A stretch of DNA of 64,000 nucleotides, taken from positions 1,488,001 through 1,552,000 of the forward strand of contig NZ_JAVRHR010000001.1 of assembly GCF_031846445.1 (NCBI RefSeq). Reading direction: 5' to 3'. This DNA comes from Croceitalea rosinachiae. Its GTDB lineage: Bacteria; Bacteroidota; Bacteroidia; Flavobacteriales; Flavobacteriaceae. Below, in pieces: positions 24,800 to 33,692 of this stretch. Each line of letters begins with the position of its first letter. The first letter of the stretch is position 1. The notes under the pieces were generated by a model, which did not search any database, was not told the DNA's origin, and saw nothing but the letters and a program-made list of their open reading frames with translations. The position numbers and the translations under genes are program-made.

Positions 24800-24801
24800 G
24801 A

Positions 24802-25401
24802 TTGAAAACACCTATAAAATATTATAGTAAGAGATTTGCCACAGTATTTACTGTGGCAATCCTTTTTTTAGGCTGTGGTGACAATTATAAACGAGTGGGC
24901 GAAGAAGCTGCCACTAACATTTATCCACAAGGTGTAGCTAAAAATTTTGTGCTTACATACACAGAAGCTGTAAAAGAACTTTCGACTCAAGATTCTTCGG
25001 TTTCAAGAGTGGTGGCAATTTTAAAGAGCCCCATAAATAAAGATTTTGATAATCTAAGTTTTGGTTACAAAGAATTTCCAGAAGGCTTACAACTCGATTT
25101 TTTTAATGAGAAAGACCAAAAAAGTGTGATAGTAGCAGATTATGCCATTATATATTCAAAAACAAGTGTTATTGATTTGCAAGGCAATGTTGTTCTCACA
25201 TCTCATGATGGTAAAAAGTTGGAAACACCACAATTATTTTACGATCGAGGAAACAAATGGATTTTTACAGAGGAAAAATTCACATATACTAACCCTGAAG
25301 ATGGCACTGTAATGGATGGTGAGGGTATGGATTTTAATAGAGAATTTACTTTTTTTAATGCCCATAAAACATTTGGGTTAATGACAATTTCAGAAGAATA
25401 A
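24802..25401 (+). CDS. lptC: LptC-like LPS-export lipoprotein
   Basis: LptC passes lipopolysaccharide from the LptB2FG transporter to the periplasmic bridge. The 199-aa protein begins at TTG (no internal ATG before the signal), has a lipobox LFLGCGDN (Cys25), and a beta-jellyroll-like body with ADYAIIYSKTSVIDLQGNVV and LETPQLFYDRGNKWIFTEE, the LptC/OstA pattern. Bacteroidota LptC proteins are commonly lipidated. The gene lies between a TPR protein and a 67-aa membrane protein in one operon. Confidence 0.8.
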   Translation: MKTPIKYYSKRFATVFTVAILFLGCGDNYKRVGEEAATNIYPQGVAKNFVLTYTEAVKELSTQDSSVSRVVAILKSPINKDFDNLSFGYKEFPEGLQLDFFNEKDQKSVIVADYAIIYSKTSVIDLQGNVVLTSHDGKKLETPQLFYDRGNKWIFTEEKFTYTNPEDGTVMDGEGMDFNREFTFFNAHKTFGLMTISEE

Positions 25402-25402
25402 A

Positions 25403-25606
25403 ATGGTAAAGATTTTAAAGTATACGGAGTATTTGTATTTGGTTGTAGCCGTAGCCTCTATATATAAAATAATTACTTTATGGGCAGCAGCGCCAAAAGA
25501 GACTTATATTTTTATTTTTTTCGCTGTTGTATCACTTGCGATGTTCTTTTTTAGAAGAAAATATCGTAAACGTTTTGAAGAAAGGGCAAGGAAAAAGGAT
25601 AATTAA
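25403..25606 (+). CDS. small two-helix membrane protein
   Basis: The 67-aa protein has two hydrophobic segments (about 10-27 and 35-51) and a strongly basic tail (RRKYRKRFEERARKKDN). It starts 1 bp after lptC and ends 2 bp before the CorC-like gene, so it is translated as part of this operon. I do not recognise a family with a known function. Confidence 0.75.
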   Translation: MVKILKYTEYLYLVVAVASIYKIITLWAAAPKETYIFIFFAVVSLAMFFFRRKYRKRFEERARKKDN

Positions 25607-25608
25607 TT

Positions 25609-26898
25609 GTGGATTTTTCAGTACTCATAATTATATTATCACTGCTTTTTTCAGCATTTTTTTCAGGAATGGAAATCGCCTTTGTATCTGCGAATAGAAT
25701 ACATATTGAGCTTGAAAAAAAGCAAGATGGCTTTTTGGCAAAAGTATTGGCCTTGCTCACTAAAAAGCCATCAAAGTTCATAGCTACTATGCTCATAGGC
25801 AATAATATAGCTTTAGTGGTCTATGGTTTATTCATGGGTGATTTATTGATGGATAGGTTTGCGGGTTTATTGCCCACTAATTCAAGTTTTATCAATTTAC
25901 TACTTACAGATTTCAGTCTTTTATCGCAAACCATAATCTCAACTATTATCATTTTGCTGACTGCAGAATTTTTGCCCAAAGTAATGTTTCAAATTTATTC
26001 AAACACGTTACTTAAAATCTTTGCAATACCCGCGTACTTTTTTTATGTTCTTTTTTCCACAGTTTCTTGGTTTATAATCAAGGTCTCTGACTTTATTTTA
26101 AGAACCTTTTTTAAAACAGAAGGTGATGAGGTGCAATTGGCGTTTACTAAAATCGAATTAGGAGACTATATCACAGAACAGATGGAAGCTGTTGAAGAAG
26201 AGGATCATATTGATTCAGAAATACAACTATTTCAAAATGCATTGGAGTTTTCAGAGGTCAAGGCTCGTGAGGTCATGGTACCTAGAACAGAAATTATTGC
26301 CGTTGAATTAGATGAAACTCCAAAAAACCTCACCAAACTTTTCACAGAAACAGGGCTATCTAAAATATTGATTTATAAAGAGACTATTGATGATATTATA
26401 GGGTATGTACATTCATATGAACTTTTTAAAAAGCCGAAGACCATAAAAAGTATTTTATTGCCGGTAGAGTTTGTGCCAGAGACCATGTTAGTGCATGAAA
26501 TCTTGAATGTATTAACAAAACGAAGAAAAAGCATTGCGGTTGTTTTAGACGAATATGGTGGCACTTCAGGCATAATGACTGTAGAAGATATCGTTGAAGA
26601 GCTTTTTGGAGAGATTGAAGATGAACATGATTCCACCGATTTACACGAGGAACGGCTAAGCGAGAATGTATTTAAGTTTTCGGCTCGTTTAGAAGTTGAT
26701 TATATTAACGAAAATTATAAACTAGAACTTCCTGATGGTGACGATTTTGAAACTTTGGGGGGCCTTATTATGAGTGAAACTGAAGAAATTCCTGAACAAG
26801 ATGAAGAAATTAAAATTGATAATTTTTTATTTCACATATTGGAAGTTTCCAACAATAAAATCGATTTGGTAAGTGTACATCGTTTAAAAGATGAATAA
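25609..26898 (+). CDS. CNNM/CorC-HlyC-type transporter ('hemolysin family')
   Basis: The 429-aa protein starts at GTG. It has a CNNM membrane domain (about 1-180; FSAFFSGMEIAFVSANRIHIEL), a pair of CBS domains (about 200-320; ARDVMVPR-type VKAREVMVPRTEIIAV, VVLDEYGGTSGIMTVEDIVEE) and a C-terminal CorC_HlyC domain (about 340-425; LPDGDDFETLGGLIM). This family is linked to divalent cation (Mg/Co) transport; the gliding protein GldE belongs to the same superfamily, so GldE identity is possible but not shown. In an operon with lptC. Confidence 0.88.
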   Translation: MDFSVLIIILSLLFSAFFSGMEIAFVSANRIHIELEKKQDGFLAKVLALLTKKPSKFIATMLIGNNIALVVYGLFMGDLLMDRFAGLLPTNSSFINLLLTDFSLLSQTIISTIIILLTAEFLPKVMFQIYSNTLLKIFAIPAYFFYVLFSTVSWFIIKVSDFILRTFFKTEGDEVQLAFTKIELGDYITEQMEAVEEEDHIDSEIQLFQNALEFSEVKAREVMVPRTEIIAVELDETPKNLTKLFTETGLSKILIYKETIDDIIGYVHSYELFKKPKTIKSILLPVEFVPETMLVHEILNVLTKRRKSIAVVLDEYGGTSGIMTVEDIVEELFGEIEDEHDSTDLHEERLSENVFKFSARLEVDYINENYKLELPDGDDFETLGGLIMSETEEIPEQDEEIKIDNFLFHILEVSNNKIDLVSVHRLKDE

Positions 26899-27006
26899 TC
26901 TCTTTAAAGTGATTATTTGAAAGGCTGTTAGCTGTCTTTTAGGCTTTCCTATTTGAAAAGAAAATGGTATTTTCGCGCACTGAAATTATAGATAACAAGG
27001 CATAAA

Positions 27007-29127
27007 ATGGCAATTTTAGAGAATATAAGAAAACGAACAACAGTACTAATTTTAATAATTGGTATGGCATTGTTTGCTTTTGTGATTTCTGGTGTTTTCA
27101 CAAACAATGATTTTGCGGGAGGTAAGGTAGGTTCGACACTAGCTGAGGTCAATGATGAACCCATATCCATGGAAGATTTTAATTCTAAGTTAGAACAGGC
27201 ACAGCGACAGTATGGAACAAACCTTTCTTCGACGCAATTGGTCAACACAGTATATGATCAAGAGGTACGCAGAACTTTGTTAAATCAGCAGTTTGAAGAT
27301 TTGGGAATAGACGTTGAAAGTGATCAAATAGTTGATTTCATAAAAAATACGGGTTACGCGCAAGACCCATCATTTCAAGATGAGAATGGTGTTTTTAATG
27401 TAGAGGTCTTTAAAACTGCAATTGCAGATTGGAAAGAAACCGATCCATTACGATATGACAATTGGTTGCAAATTGAAAAATCGATTATGCAATCTGCCAA
27501 AGAACAGTTGTATTTCAATTTAATAAAAGCAGGTGCTGGCGCTACTTTGGCCGAAGGTCAATTTGATTATAAACTGACCAATGATAAAGTAGATATTCAG
27601 TATGTGCGAGTTCCATATTCTAGTATTGCTGATAGCACAATACAGGTTTCTAAAGATGAAATAGCAGCCTTTATTAAAGATAATCCCGACGATTATAAAC
27701 AAGAAAAAGCAAGAGATATTCGTTTTGTGTTTTTTGAGGAAAAAGCTTCTTTAGAAGATGAAAATGCCGTGGAAGGAGCTGTAGTCGGTCTCTTGAATGA
27801 TACTGTTGAATATATTCAGGAAAGAAATGAAACAGACACCATTGCAGGATTCAGAAATACAAAAGATATAATGGCCTTCTTAGATAGAAATTCTGATACA
27901 AAGTTTGATACTATTTATAAGGCTCAAAAAGATTTACCTGCCGTAGCCGCTGATACTTTGATGAATTTAGGAAAGGGTGGTATTTATGGACCTTACCGAG
28001 ATGGTGACTTTTTTAAGGTTTCAAAAGTGATGGATGTTAAACCAAATGGGAGTGCAAAGGCAAGTCACATTTTAGTGGTTTATGAAGGTGCTACTAGAGC
28101 AAATCCTGAAATAAAAAGAACGAAAGAAGAAGCCGAAGAAGAAGCAAACAAATTATTGGTTGAAGCCAAAAAAGATGGTGCTGATTTTACTGCATTGGCC
28201 CGTGATAATTCAGATGGACCTTCTGCACCAAGAGGTGGGGATTTGGGATATTTTCAAGAGGGAATTATGGCTGATGAATTCAATGATTTCTGTTTTGGAA
28301 ATGAAGTTGGTTCTATTGGGCTAGTTGAAACTGAATTTGGTTTTCATATTATTAAAGTTGATGACAAGCAAGATATTCTGCAGGTGGCAACCCTATCTAG
28401 AGAGATAGAGCCTTCAGATGAAACCGTCAATTCATTGTTTACTGATGCAACCAAGTTTGAAATGGCAGCCATAGATGCCGCTGCCGAGTCTTTTGGAGAT
28501 ATTGCAAAAGAAAGTGAATATGCCCTACTGCCCGTAAATAAATTAAAGCAAATGGATGAGAATCTACCTGGTCTTGGCACACAACGTAATATCGTACAAT
28601 GGGCATTTAATGATGATACTAAAGTAGGTGACATCAAGCGCTTCGATTTGACCAATGGTTACGCCGTTGTACAACTTACCAAAATGTACAAAGACGGCTT
28701 AATGGCAACAGAAGATGCCTCTACTACTGCATTGCCGAAAATTAGAAAAAAACGTAAGGCACAACAAATTATGGCCTCAAATCAAGGTAAAAGTATTGAT
28801 GATTTTGCTAAGGATAATAATGTGACAATATCAAATGCATCCGCTTTGACCAGAAAGTCACCAACAATACCTGGTGCAGGCAGAGAACCAATGGTTGTTG
28901 GTAATGCATTCGCTTTTGAAGAAGGTCAAACTTCAAGCTTACTTGAAGGGGAAACAGGTGTATTTATGATTAAAGTGACAAAGAGAGATGATGCTATTAC
29001 CTTACCTAATTTTAGCACCTTTAGTAATACTTTGACCACATCAAACCGTAGTGCGGTGAATACAGCTGTTTATAATGCATTGAAAGAGGGTGCTGAGATT
29101 GAGGATAACCGAGCTACTTTTTATTAG
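27007..29127 (+). CDS. PpiD/SurA-like periplasmic peptidyl-prolyl isomerase
   Basis: A 706-aa membrane-anchored foldase: one N-terminal membrane helix (about 12-32, GMALFAFVISGVF), SurA-N-like chaperone region (about 40-230), and a parvulin rotamase domain (about 345-455) with KASHILVVYEG, GGDLGYFQEGIM and ETEFGFHIIKV. A second, more degenerate segment follows. It assists folding of outer-membrane and secreted proteins. It lies 108 bp after the CorC-like gene and is followed by a terminator in the 3' end of the opposing gene. Confidence 0.88.
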   Translation: MAILENIRKRTTVLILIIGMALFAFVISGVFTNNDFAGGKVGSTLAEVNDEPISMEDFNSKLEQAQRQYGTNLSSTQLVNTVYDQEVRRTLLNQQFEDLGIDVESDQIVDFIKNTGYAQDPSFQDENGVFNVEVFKTAIADWKETDPLRYDNWLQIEKSIMQSAKEQLYFNLIKAGAGATLAEGQFDYKLTNDKVDIQYVRVPYSSIADSTIQVSKDEIAAFIKDNPDDYKQEKARDIRFVFFEEKASLEDENAVEGAVVGLLNDTVEYIQERNETDTIAGFRNTKDIMAFLDRNSDTKFDTIYKAQKDLPAVAADTLMNLGKGGIYGPYRDGDFFKVSKVMDVKPNGSAKASHILVVYEGATRANPEIKRTKEEAEEEANKLLVEAKKDGADFTALARDNSDGPSAPRGGDLGYFQEGIMADEFNDFCFGNEVGSIGLVETEFGFHIIKVDDKQDILQVATLSREIEPSDETVNSLFTDATKFEMAAIDAAAESFGDIAKESEYALLPVNKLKQMDENLPGLGTQRNIVQWAFNDDTKVGDIKRFDLTNGYAVVQLTKMYKDGLMATEDASTTALPKIRKKRKAQQIMASNQGKSIDDFAKDNNVTISNASALTRKSPTIPGAGREPMVVGNAFAFEEGQTSSLLEGETGVFMIKVTKRDDAITLPNFSTFSNTLTTSNRSAVNTAVYNALKEGAEIEDNRATFY

Positions 29128-29160
29128 ACCTTACAATTGACTTTTCCAGAGAATGGATTC

Positions 29161-30069
29161 TTATAAAGTCATATTTTTATAAGGAATCACAACTTCAAAA
29201 CCCTTGAATTTAAAATATTCAGGGGTTTTTTCATTTCCGGTGGCAAGCACAAAATCGCCACCCCAACCACCAAGGCTTTTCACCACTCCAAAATAATCTG
29301 AAAACAAATTTTCTTGAACGGCTGTGATTCGAAGTACCTTTGAAAGCATAGATTCATGTTCCTGCAGCAGTATTTCAAACTCTGAAAGTGTTTTTACTTC
29401 AATTAAATTGTTTGTTAGTACGGAAATTGCGTTTACTAATTCTAATCGGTCAAAAGCCTGTTCGCGATAGTTGCGAATTGCTTCGCGGCTATTTTGCTTT
29501 TTATTGAGATAAACAAAATAGAGGTGTTCATCGAAAGAAGGGTTAAAATTGATTTCTTGAATGGTGGCTTTGCCATCATTTAATTGATAAACTATGGGTT
29601 TGTCATGTTTTGCACAGGCAAGGTCATATCCACTTCCACCAAAAGTTTGCTCGAGAAGAACATAAGGGTCTACTAAGGCCCAACTAGCTATGTTATTGAT
29701 TAGAGTAGATGATGTTCCCAATCCCCAATTTTTTGGAAACGTTAAACTAGTTGTTATGGCTAGGCCAGATTCATACGTCAAAAACTCTCGATTTATCCGT
29801 CTTACCGCTAATAGGATATTTTGAAGGGTATTTGCTGTTTTTTGATCAGAGTATGAAATAAGATTTAATTCAGGCATTGAGAATTTGACCTCAAACCAAC
29901 ATCTTTGTTGATGTTCAAAACTTTTCCACTGTAAGTATCCGGAGTCATTTTCTTGAATCGTCAAACTTTGACCATATTTAGTAGGAATCGCTAAAGCTCG
30001 TGCTCCATCTAAAACAGCATATTCACCGGTAAGTAATAGTTTTCCATTGCTATAGAATTCTCTCCGCAT
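29161..30069 (-). CDS. GYDIA-type GHMP kinase
   Basis: The 302-aa protein has GHMP-kinase features: FYSNGKLLLTGEYAVLDG at the N-terminus, the ATP loop FPKNWGLGTSSTLINNIASW near 115, and the eponymous GSGYDLACAKHDKP near 150. It overlaps mvaA by the TAATG motif, which places it in the mevalonate pathway, probably as mevalonate or phosphomevalonate kinase. Which step is not known for the family. Confidence 0.85.
   Translation of the reverse strand: MRREFYSNGKLLLTGEYAVLDGARALAIPTKYGQSLTIQENDSGYLQWKSFEHQQRCWFEVKFSMPELNLISYSDQKTANTLQNILLAVRRINREFLTYESGLAITTSLTFPKNWGLGTSSTLINNIASWALVDPYVLLEQTFGGSGYDLACAKHDKPIVYQLNDGKATIQEINFNPSFDEHLYFVYLNKKQNSREAIRNYREQAFDRLELVNAISVLTNNLIEVKTLSEFEILLQEHESMLSKVLRITAVQENLFSDYFGVVKSLGGWGGDFVLATGNEKTPEYFKFKGFEVVIPYKNMTL
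29197..29232 (+). terminator. terminator of the ppiD-like unit inside the opposing coding end
   Basis: AAAACCCTTGAAT (29197-29209) pairs with ATTCAGGGGTTTT (29217-29229), with one G-U pair, and TTT follows. It serves the rightward transcript but lies within the last codons of the leftward GHMP kinase gene. Confidence 0.7.
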
Positions 30070-31385
30070 TAGTGTGTCTGAATTTTTTCTAACGCCTCTT
30101 TAACAGATGCATTGGTCACAGCATTATCTTTAAAATGGGCAACCAATTGCTGCTTTTCCTGTTCAGTGGCACCCAATTGGTTAAGCATATTTAATAGGTG
30201 CATTTTCATATGGCCTTTTTGAATTCCTGTAGTCACTAAAGAGCGGAGTGCTGCAAAATTTTGGGCTAAGCCGGCTACAGCAACTATTTGCATGAGTTCT
30301 TCAGCGTTTGGCTTTTGAAGAATTTCGAGCGAAAGCTTTACTAAAGGGTGCAAAGAAGTAAGCCCACCAACCGTGCCTAAAGCCAAGGGAATTTCAATCC
30401 AGAATCGAAAAACACCATCTTTTATTTCGGCATGGGTCAGACTCGAATACTCCCCAGTTTTAGAAGCATAAGCATGAATACCAGCTTCAACGGCCCTAAA
30501 ATCGTTTCCGGTAGCCAATACCACTGCATCTATACCATTCATGATACCTTTATTGTGAGTTACAGCACGATACGTTTCTGCTTTAGCAATATCTATTGCC
30601 TGTAACATTTTTTCGGCAAATTTCTGGCCACTAAGTTCATCTTCATCAAGTTCTTTGATTTTGCAACTTACCTCAGCTTTAACAATACAGTTTGGAACAT
30701 AATTACTCAATATGCTCATTACAACTTCTAGCTGTTTCTCATCAGCCGAAAAATCAAAATACACATCTGCCTCTTTTTGAAGTGTTTTTGAAAATTGCTC
30801 TAAACAAGAATTGATGAAATTCGCCCCCATAGCATCTAAGGTTTCGAAGGTGCAATGAAGTTGATAATAATTGGCAAGCTTATCTGTTTTATCCCGGAGT
30901 TCAAGATCTTTTATGCCACCACCACGCTTTTTCATATTTTGGGTAATTGCCTTGGTATCTTCAAAAAAAGAAGCTTTGATAGTTTCAAAAAATTGAAGTA
31001 GTTTTTTCTTATTCCCTGTGTACATAAAATGTACTTGCCCTACTTTTTCAGTACCTAGAACGGTGGTTTTAAACCCTCCTTTATCCAACCAAAATTTTGC
31101 AGCTTTACTGGCTGCGGCAACTACGGAACTCTCTTCAATTGCCATGGGTATGGCATATAATGCATTGTTAATAAGAAAATTAGGAGCAATGGCAAAAGGC
31201 AAATAGTAGTTGGAGACTGTGTTTTCTATAAATTCATCATGTATCTTTTGAACTGAACTATTTGCATTCCAATAGCGTTTTAATAGTTGCTTTGTTTTTT
31301 CGGCATCAGTGGTGCAGTTTTCAGAAAGCCAATCAATCTTTTCTGCTTTGGTAAGTTTTGAAAACCCTTCGATAGGAGTATGCAT
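30069..31385 (-). CDS. mvaA: hydroxymethylglutaryl-CoA reductase, class II
   Basis: The enzyme makes (or in some species degrades) mevalonate. The 438-aa protein has class II motifs: ALYAIPMAIEESSVVAAASK (catalytic Glu), DAMGANFINSC, THNKGIMNGIDAVVLATGND (NAD(P) and CoA region) and LGTVGGLTSLHP. Its coupling to a GHMP kinase indicates biosynthetic use for isoprenoids. ATG 31383-31385 is chosen; a -7 element TATATTTG (minus strand, 31404-31411) sits 18 bp upstream, so the longer TTG-started version would begin within the promoter. Confidence 0.93.
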   Translation of the reverse strand: MHTPIEGFSKLTKAEKIDWLSENCTTDAEKTKQLLKRYWNANSSVQKIHDEFIENTVSNYYLPFAIAPNFLINNALYAIPMAIEESSVVAAASKAAKFWLDKGGFKTTVLGTEKVGQVHFMYTGNKKKLLQFFETIKASFFEDTKAITQNMKKRGGGIKDLELRDKTDKLANYYQLHCTFETLDAMGANFINSCLEQFSKTLQKEADVYFDFSADEKQLEVVMSILSNYVPNCIVKAEVSCKIKELDEDELSGQKFAEKMLQAIDIAKAETYRAVTHNKGIMNGIDAVVLATGNDFRAVEAGIHAYASKTGEYSSLTHAEIKDGVFRFWIEIPLALGTVGGLTSLHPLVKLSLEILQKPNAEELMQIVAVAGLAQNFAALRSLVTTGIQKGHMKMHLLNMLNQLGATEQEKQQLVAHFKDNAVTNASVKEALEKIQTH

Positions 31386-31403
31386 AGCTTTTTCTTCTGA
31401 GTT

Positions 31404-31411
31404 CAAATATA
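31404..31411 (-). promoter_or_regulatory. -7 element (TATATTTG) of mvaA
   Basis: Exact TAnnTTTG on the minus strand, 18 bp before the mvaA ATG. No matching -33 TTG was found at 19-21 bp. Confidence 0.45.
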
Positions 31412-31460
31412 GCAAATACCATATGCGGTCCGATTATTGTTTGGCAAATCGGCAACTAAA

Positions 31461-31489
31461 GTTTACTATTCGGTAAATTATTAGTAAAC
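31461..31489. promoter_or_regulatory. operator-like dyad between mvaA and the DPP-IV gene
   Basis: GTTTACTA (31461-31468) and TAGTAAAC (31482-31489) are perfect inverted arms with centres 21 bp apart, two helical turns. It lies 22 bp before the DPP-IV start. Confidence 0.4.
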
Positions 31490-31510
31490 TTGATAGTTTT
31501 AAAAATTTCT

Positions 31511-33676
31511 ATGGTAATGAGAAAACTTACTTTTCTTCTCCTTTTTTCCTTTCTATTCAGTTCCTTTTCTATAGCTCAAAAACAAAAAATCACCCTTGAA
31601 GAGATATGGGGAGGCGCTTTCATAACGAAGCGAATGGATGTGTTGCGCTCCATGAAAAACGGAACCCAGTATACGGTTTTAAATAGAAATCGAACTACCA
31701 ATTCAAGTAGCATTGATAAATACAATTATAAGACTTTAGAAAAGGTAGAGACAATAGTTAGCTCTAATCAAGAAATCCCTCCTTTTACGTCATATGAATT
31801 TAGTGATGATGAATCAAAGCTTATTTTGGCCACTGAAGTTGAGCCAATATTCAGACGCTCACGTTTAGGCGTGTATTATGTTTATAATATTGAAAGTAAG
31901 AATCTTATAAAAATCTCAGAAAGAAAGATACAAGAGCCTGAATTGTCTTCCGATGGCTCTAAGTTGGCTTATGTTTTAGAGAATAATCTGTACGTATTAG
32001 ATTTAGTTTCAAAAAACACCCAGCAAGTTACAGATGATGGAAGTTATGGAACCATTATAAATGGTATCACTGATTGGGTATACGAAGAAGAGTTTTCTTT
32101 TGTTCAAGCTTTTGAATGGAATAGTGATGGTAGCAAAATTGCTTTTTTGCGTTTTGATGAAACCAACGTTCCTCACTTTTCGATGGATGTTTATGGTACT
32201 AATCTCTACCCTTTTCAACATGAATTCAAATATCCAAAAGCGGGAGAGGAAAATGCAAAAGTCTCTTTGCATTTGTATGATGTAGTATCGCAAACCATAA
32301 GTGATGTTAATGTTGAAGGGGCGTATTACATTCCAAGGATCAAATGGATGAATAATCCTAATTTTTTGAGTATGCAGACTATGAATCGTCATCAAAACCA
32401 TTTGATTTTGCATGAAGTGAATGCCCAAGACAATTCTGTTAAAACCCTTATTGAAGAAAAGGATGGCGCTTATGTTGACATTCATGATAACCTGACATTT
32501 CTCGAGGATGATAGTTTTATTTGGACTAGCGAAAAAGATGGCTTCAACCACCTTTATTTATATGACCAAGACGGTAATTTAATGAATCAGATTACAAAAG
32601 GCCCTTGGGAAGTGACCAACTACTATGGGTATGATCAAAATGAAGATCGTATTTATTATCAATCGGTCGAAAATGGTTCAATAAATCGAGATGTTTACAG
32701 CATAAGTTCAAGCGGTGGTGACAAAAAACACCTTTCCACAAAAGAGGGAACTAATAGCGCTGCATTTAGTGCTGATTACACCTATTTTATTAATACCTAC
32801 AATAGCGCTTCAATACCTTCAGAATACACCTTGCACAAGGCATCAAATGGCAAAAAGGTAAAAGATATTAAAAATAATGCTGCACTTTTGACAAAACTAG
32901 CATCTTATGAGCTAGTGTCTAAAGAGTTTTCAACTATCAATATCAATGGAAATGATTTGAATATGTGGATGATGAAGCCAGCCGATTTTGATGAAACCAA
33001 GCAATACCCCTTGTTAATGTTCCAATATAGTGGTCCGGGATCTCAACAAGTTGCAAACCGTTGGATGGGCGCAAACGATTACTGGCACCAACTTTTGGTT
33101 TCAGAAGGCTATATCGTGGTCTGTGTAGATGGTCGTGGAACAGGCTTAAAAGGCAGTGATTTTAAAAAAGTTACCTATTTGAACTTGGTCAAGTATGAAA
33201 CTGAAGATCAAATTGCCGCCGCTAAAAAACTCAGTGAGTTGCCCTATATAGATGAAGACCGAACCGGAATATGGGGTTGGAGCTTTGGAGGGCATATGAG
33301 CACCAATTGCATTTTAAAAGGTAATGATGTTTTTGAAACTGCAATTGCGGTTGCTCCAGTAACTAGCTGGAGATTTTATGACACTATTTATACGGAACGA
33401 TTTATGCGTACTCCACAAGAAAATCCTGATGGGTATGATAATGAATCACCTTTTAACTATCCTGAGTTACTAAAAGGTAATTATTTGTTGGTGCATGGTT
33501 CGGGTGACGATAACGTGCATGTGCAGAATTCAATGCGAATGATAGAGGCGCTAATTCAAGAGAATAAAGCATTTGATTGGGCGGTATACCCCGATAAAAA
33601 CCATGGTATTTACGGCGGAAATACAAGATTGCATCTGTACACTAAGATGACCAAGTTTATCAGAGAAAAACTATAA
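31511..33676 (+). CDS. dipeptidyl-peptidase IV-type S9 peptidase
   Basis: DPP-IV removes N-terminal dipeptides (usually X-Pro) from peptides. The 721-aa protein has a signal peptide (ending SIAQ), an eight-bladed propeller (DPPIV_N, about 40-460) with the substrate-anchoring EE pair in DWVYEEEF, and an S9 catalytic domain: GWSFGGH (Ser about 591), GDDNVHVQNS (Asp about 667) and NHGIYGG (His about 698). It would act in the periplasm or at the surface. A POT dipeptide transporter follows 16 bp later, so released dipeptides can be imported. Confidence 0.93.
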   Translation: MVMRKLTFLLLFSFLFSSFSIAQKQKITLEEIWGGAFITKRMDVLRSMKNGTQYTVLNRNRTTNSSSIDKYNYKTLEKVETIVSSNQEIPPFTSYEFSDDESKLILATEVEPIFRRSRLGVYYVYNIESKNLIKISERKIQEPELSSDGSKLAYVLENNLYVLDLVSKNTQQVTDDGSYGTIINGITDWVYEEEFSFVQAFEWNSDGSKIAFLRFDETNVPHFSMDVYGTNLYPFQHEFKYPKAGEENAKVSLHLYDVVSQTISDVNVEGAYYIPRIKWMNNPNFLSMQTMNRHQNHLILHEVNAQDNSVKTLIEEKDGAYVDIHDNLTFLEDDSFIWTSEKDGFNHLYLYDQDGNLMNQITKGPWEVTNYYGYDQNEDRIYYQSVENGSINRDVYSISSSGGDKKHLSTKEGTNSAAFSADYTYFINTYNSASIPSEYTLHKASNGKKVKDIKNNAALLTKLASYELVSKEFSTININGNDLNMWMMKPADFDETKQYPLLMFQYSGPGSQQVANRWMGANDYWHQLLVSEGYIVVCVDGRGTGLKGSDFKKVTYLNLVKYETEDQIAAAKKLSELPYIDEDRTGIWGWSFGGHMSTNCILKGNDVFETAIAVAPVTSWRFYDTIYTERFMRTPQENPDGYDNESPFNYPELLKGNYLLVHGSGDDNVHVQNSMRMIEALIQENKAFDWAVYPDKNHGIYGGNTRLHLYTKMTKFIREKL

Positions 33677-33692
33677 CTAAACCAACTAAAAT

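Noticed and set aside
26890..26918. Hairpin AATAATC/GATTATT after the CorC-like gene as a terminator
   Set aside because: Short A/T-rich stem with a ten-base loop and no T-run; too weak to call.
32009..32551. 180-codon open frame antisense to the DPP-IV propeller
   Set aside because: Overlaps a strongly supported gene on the other strand and shows no domain.
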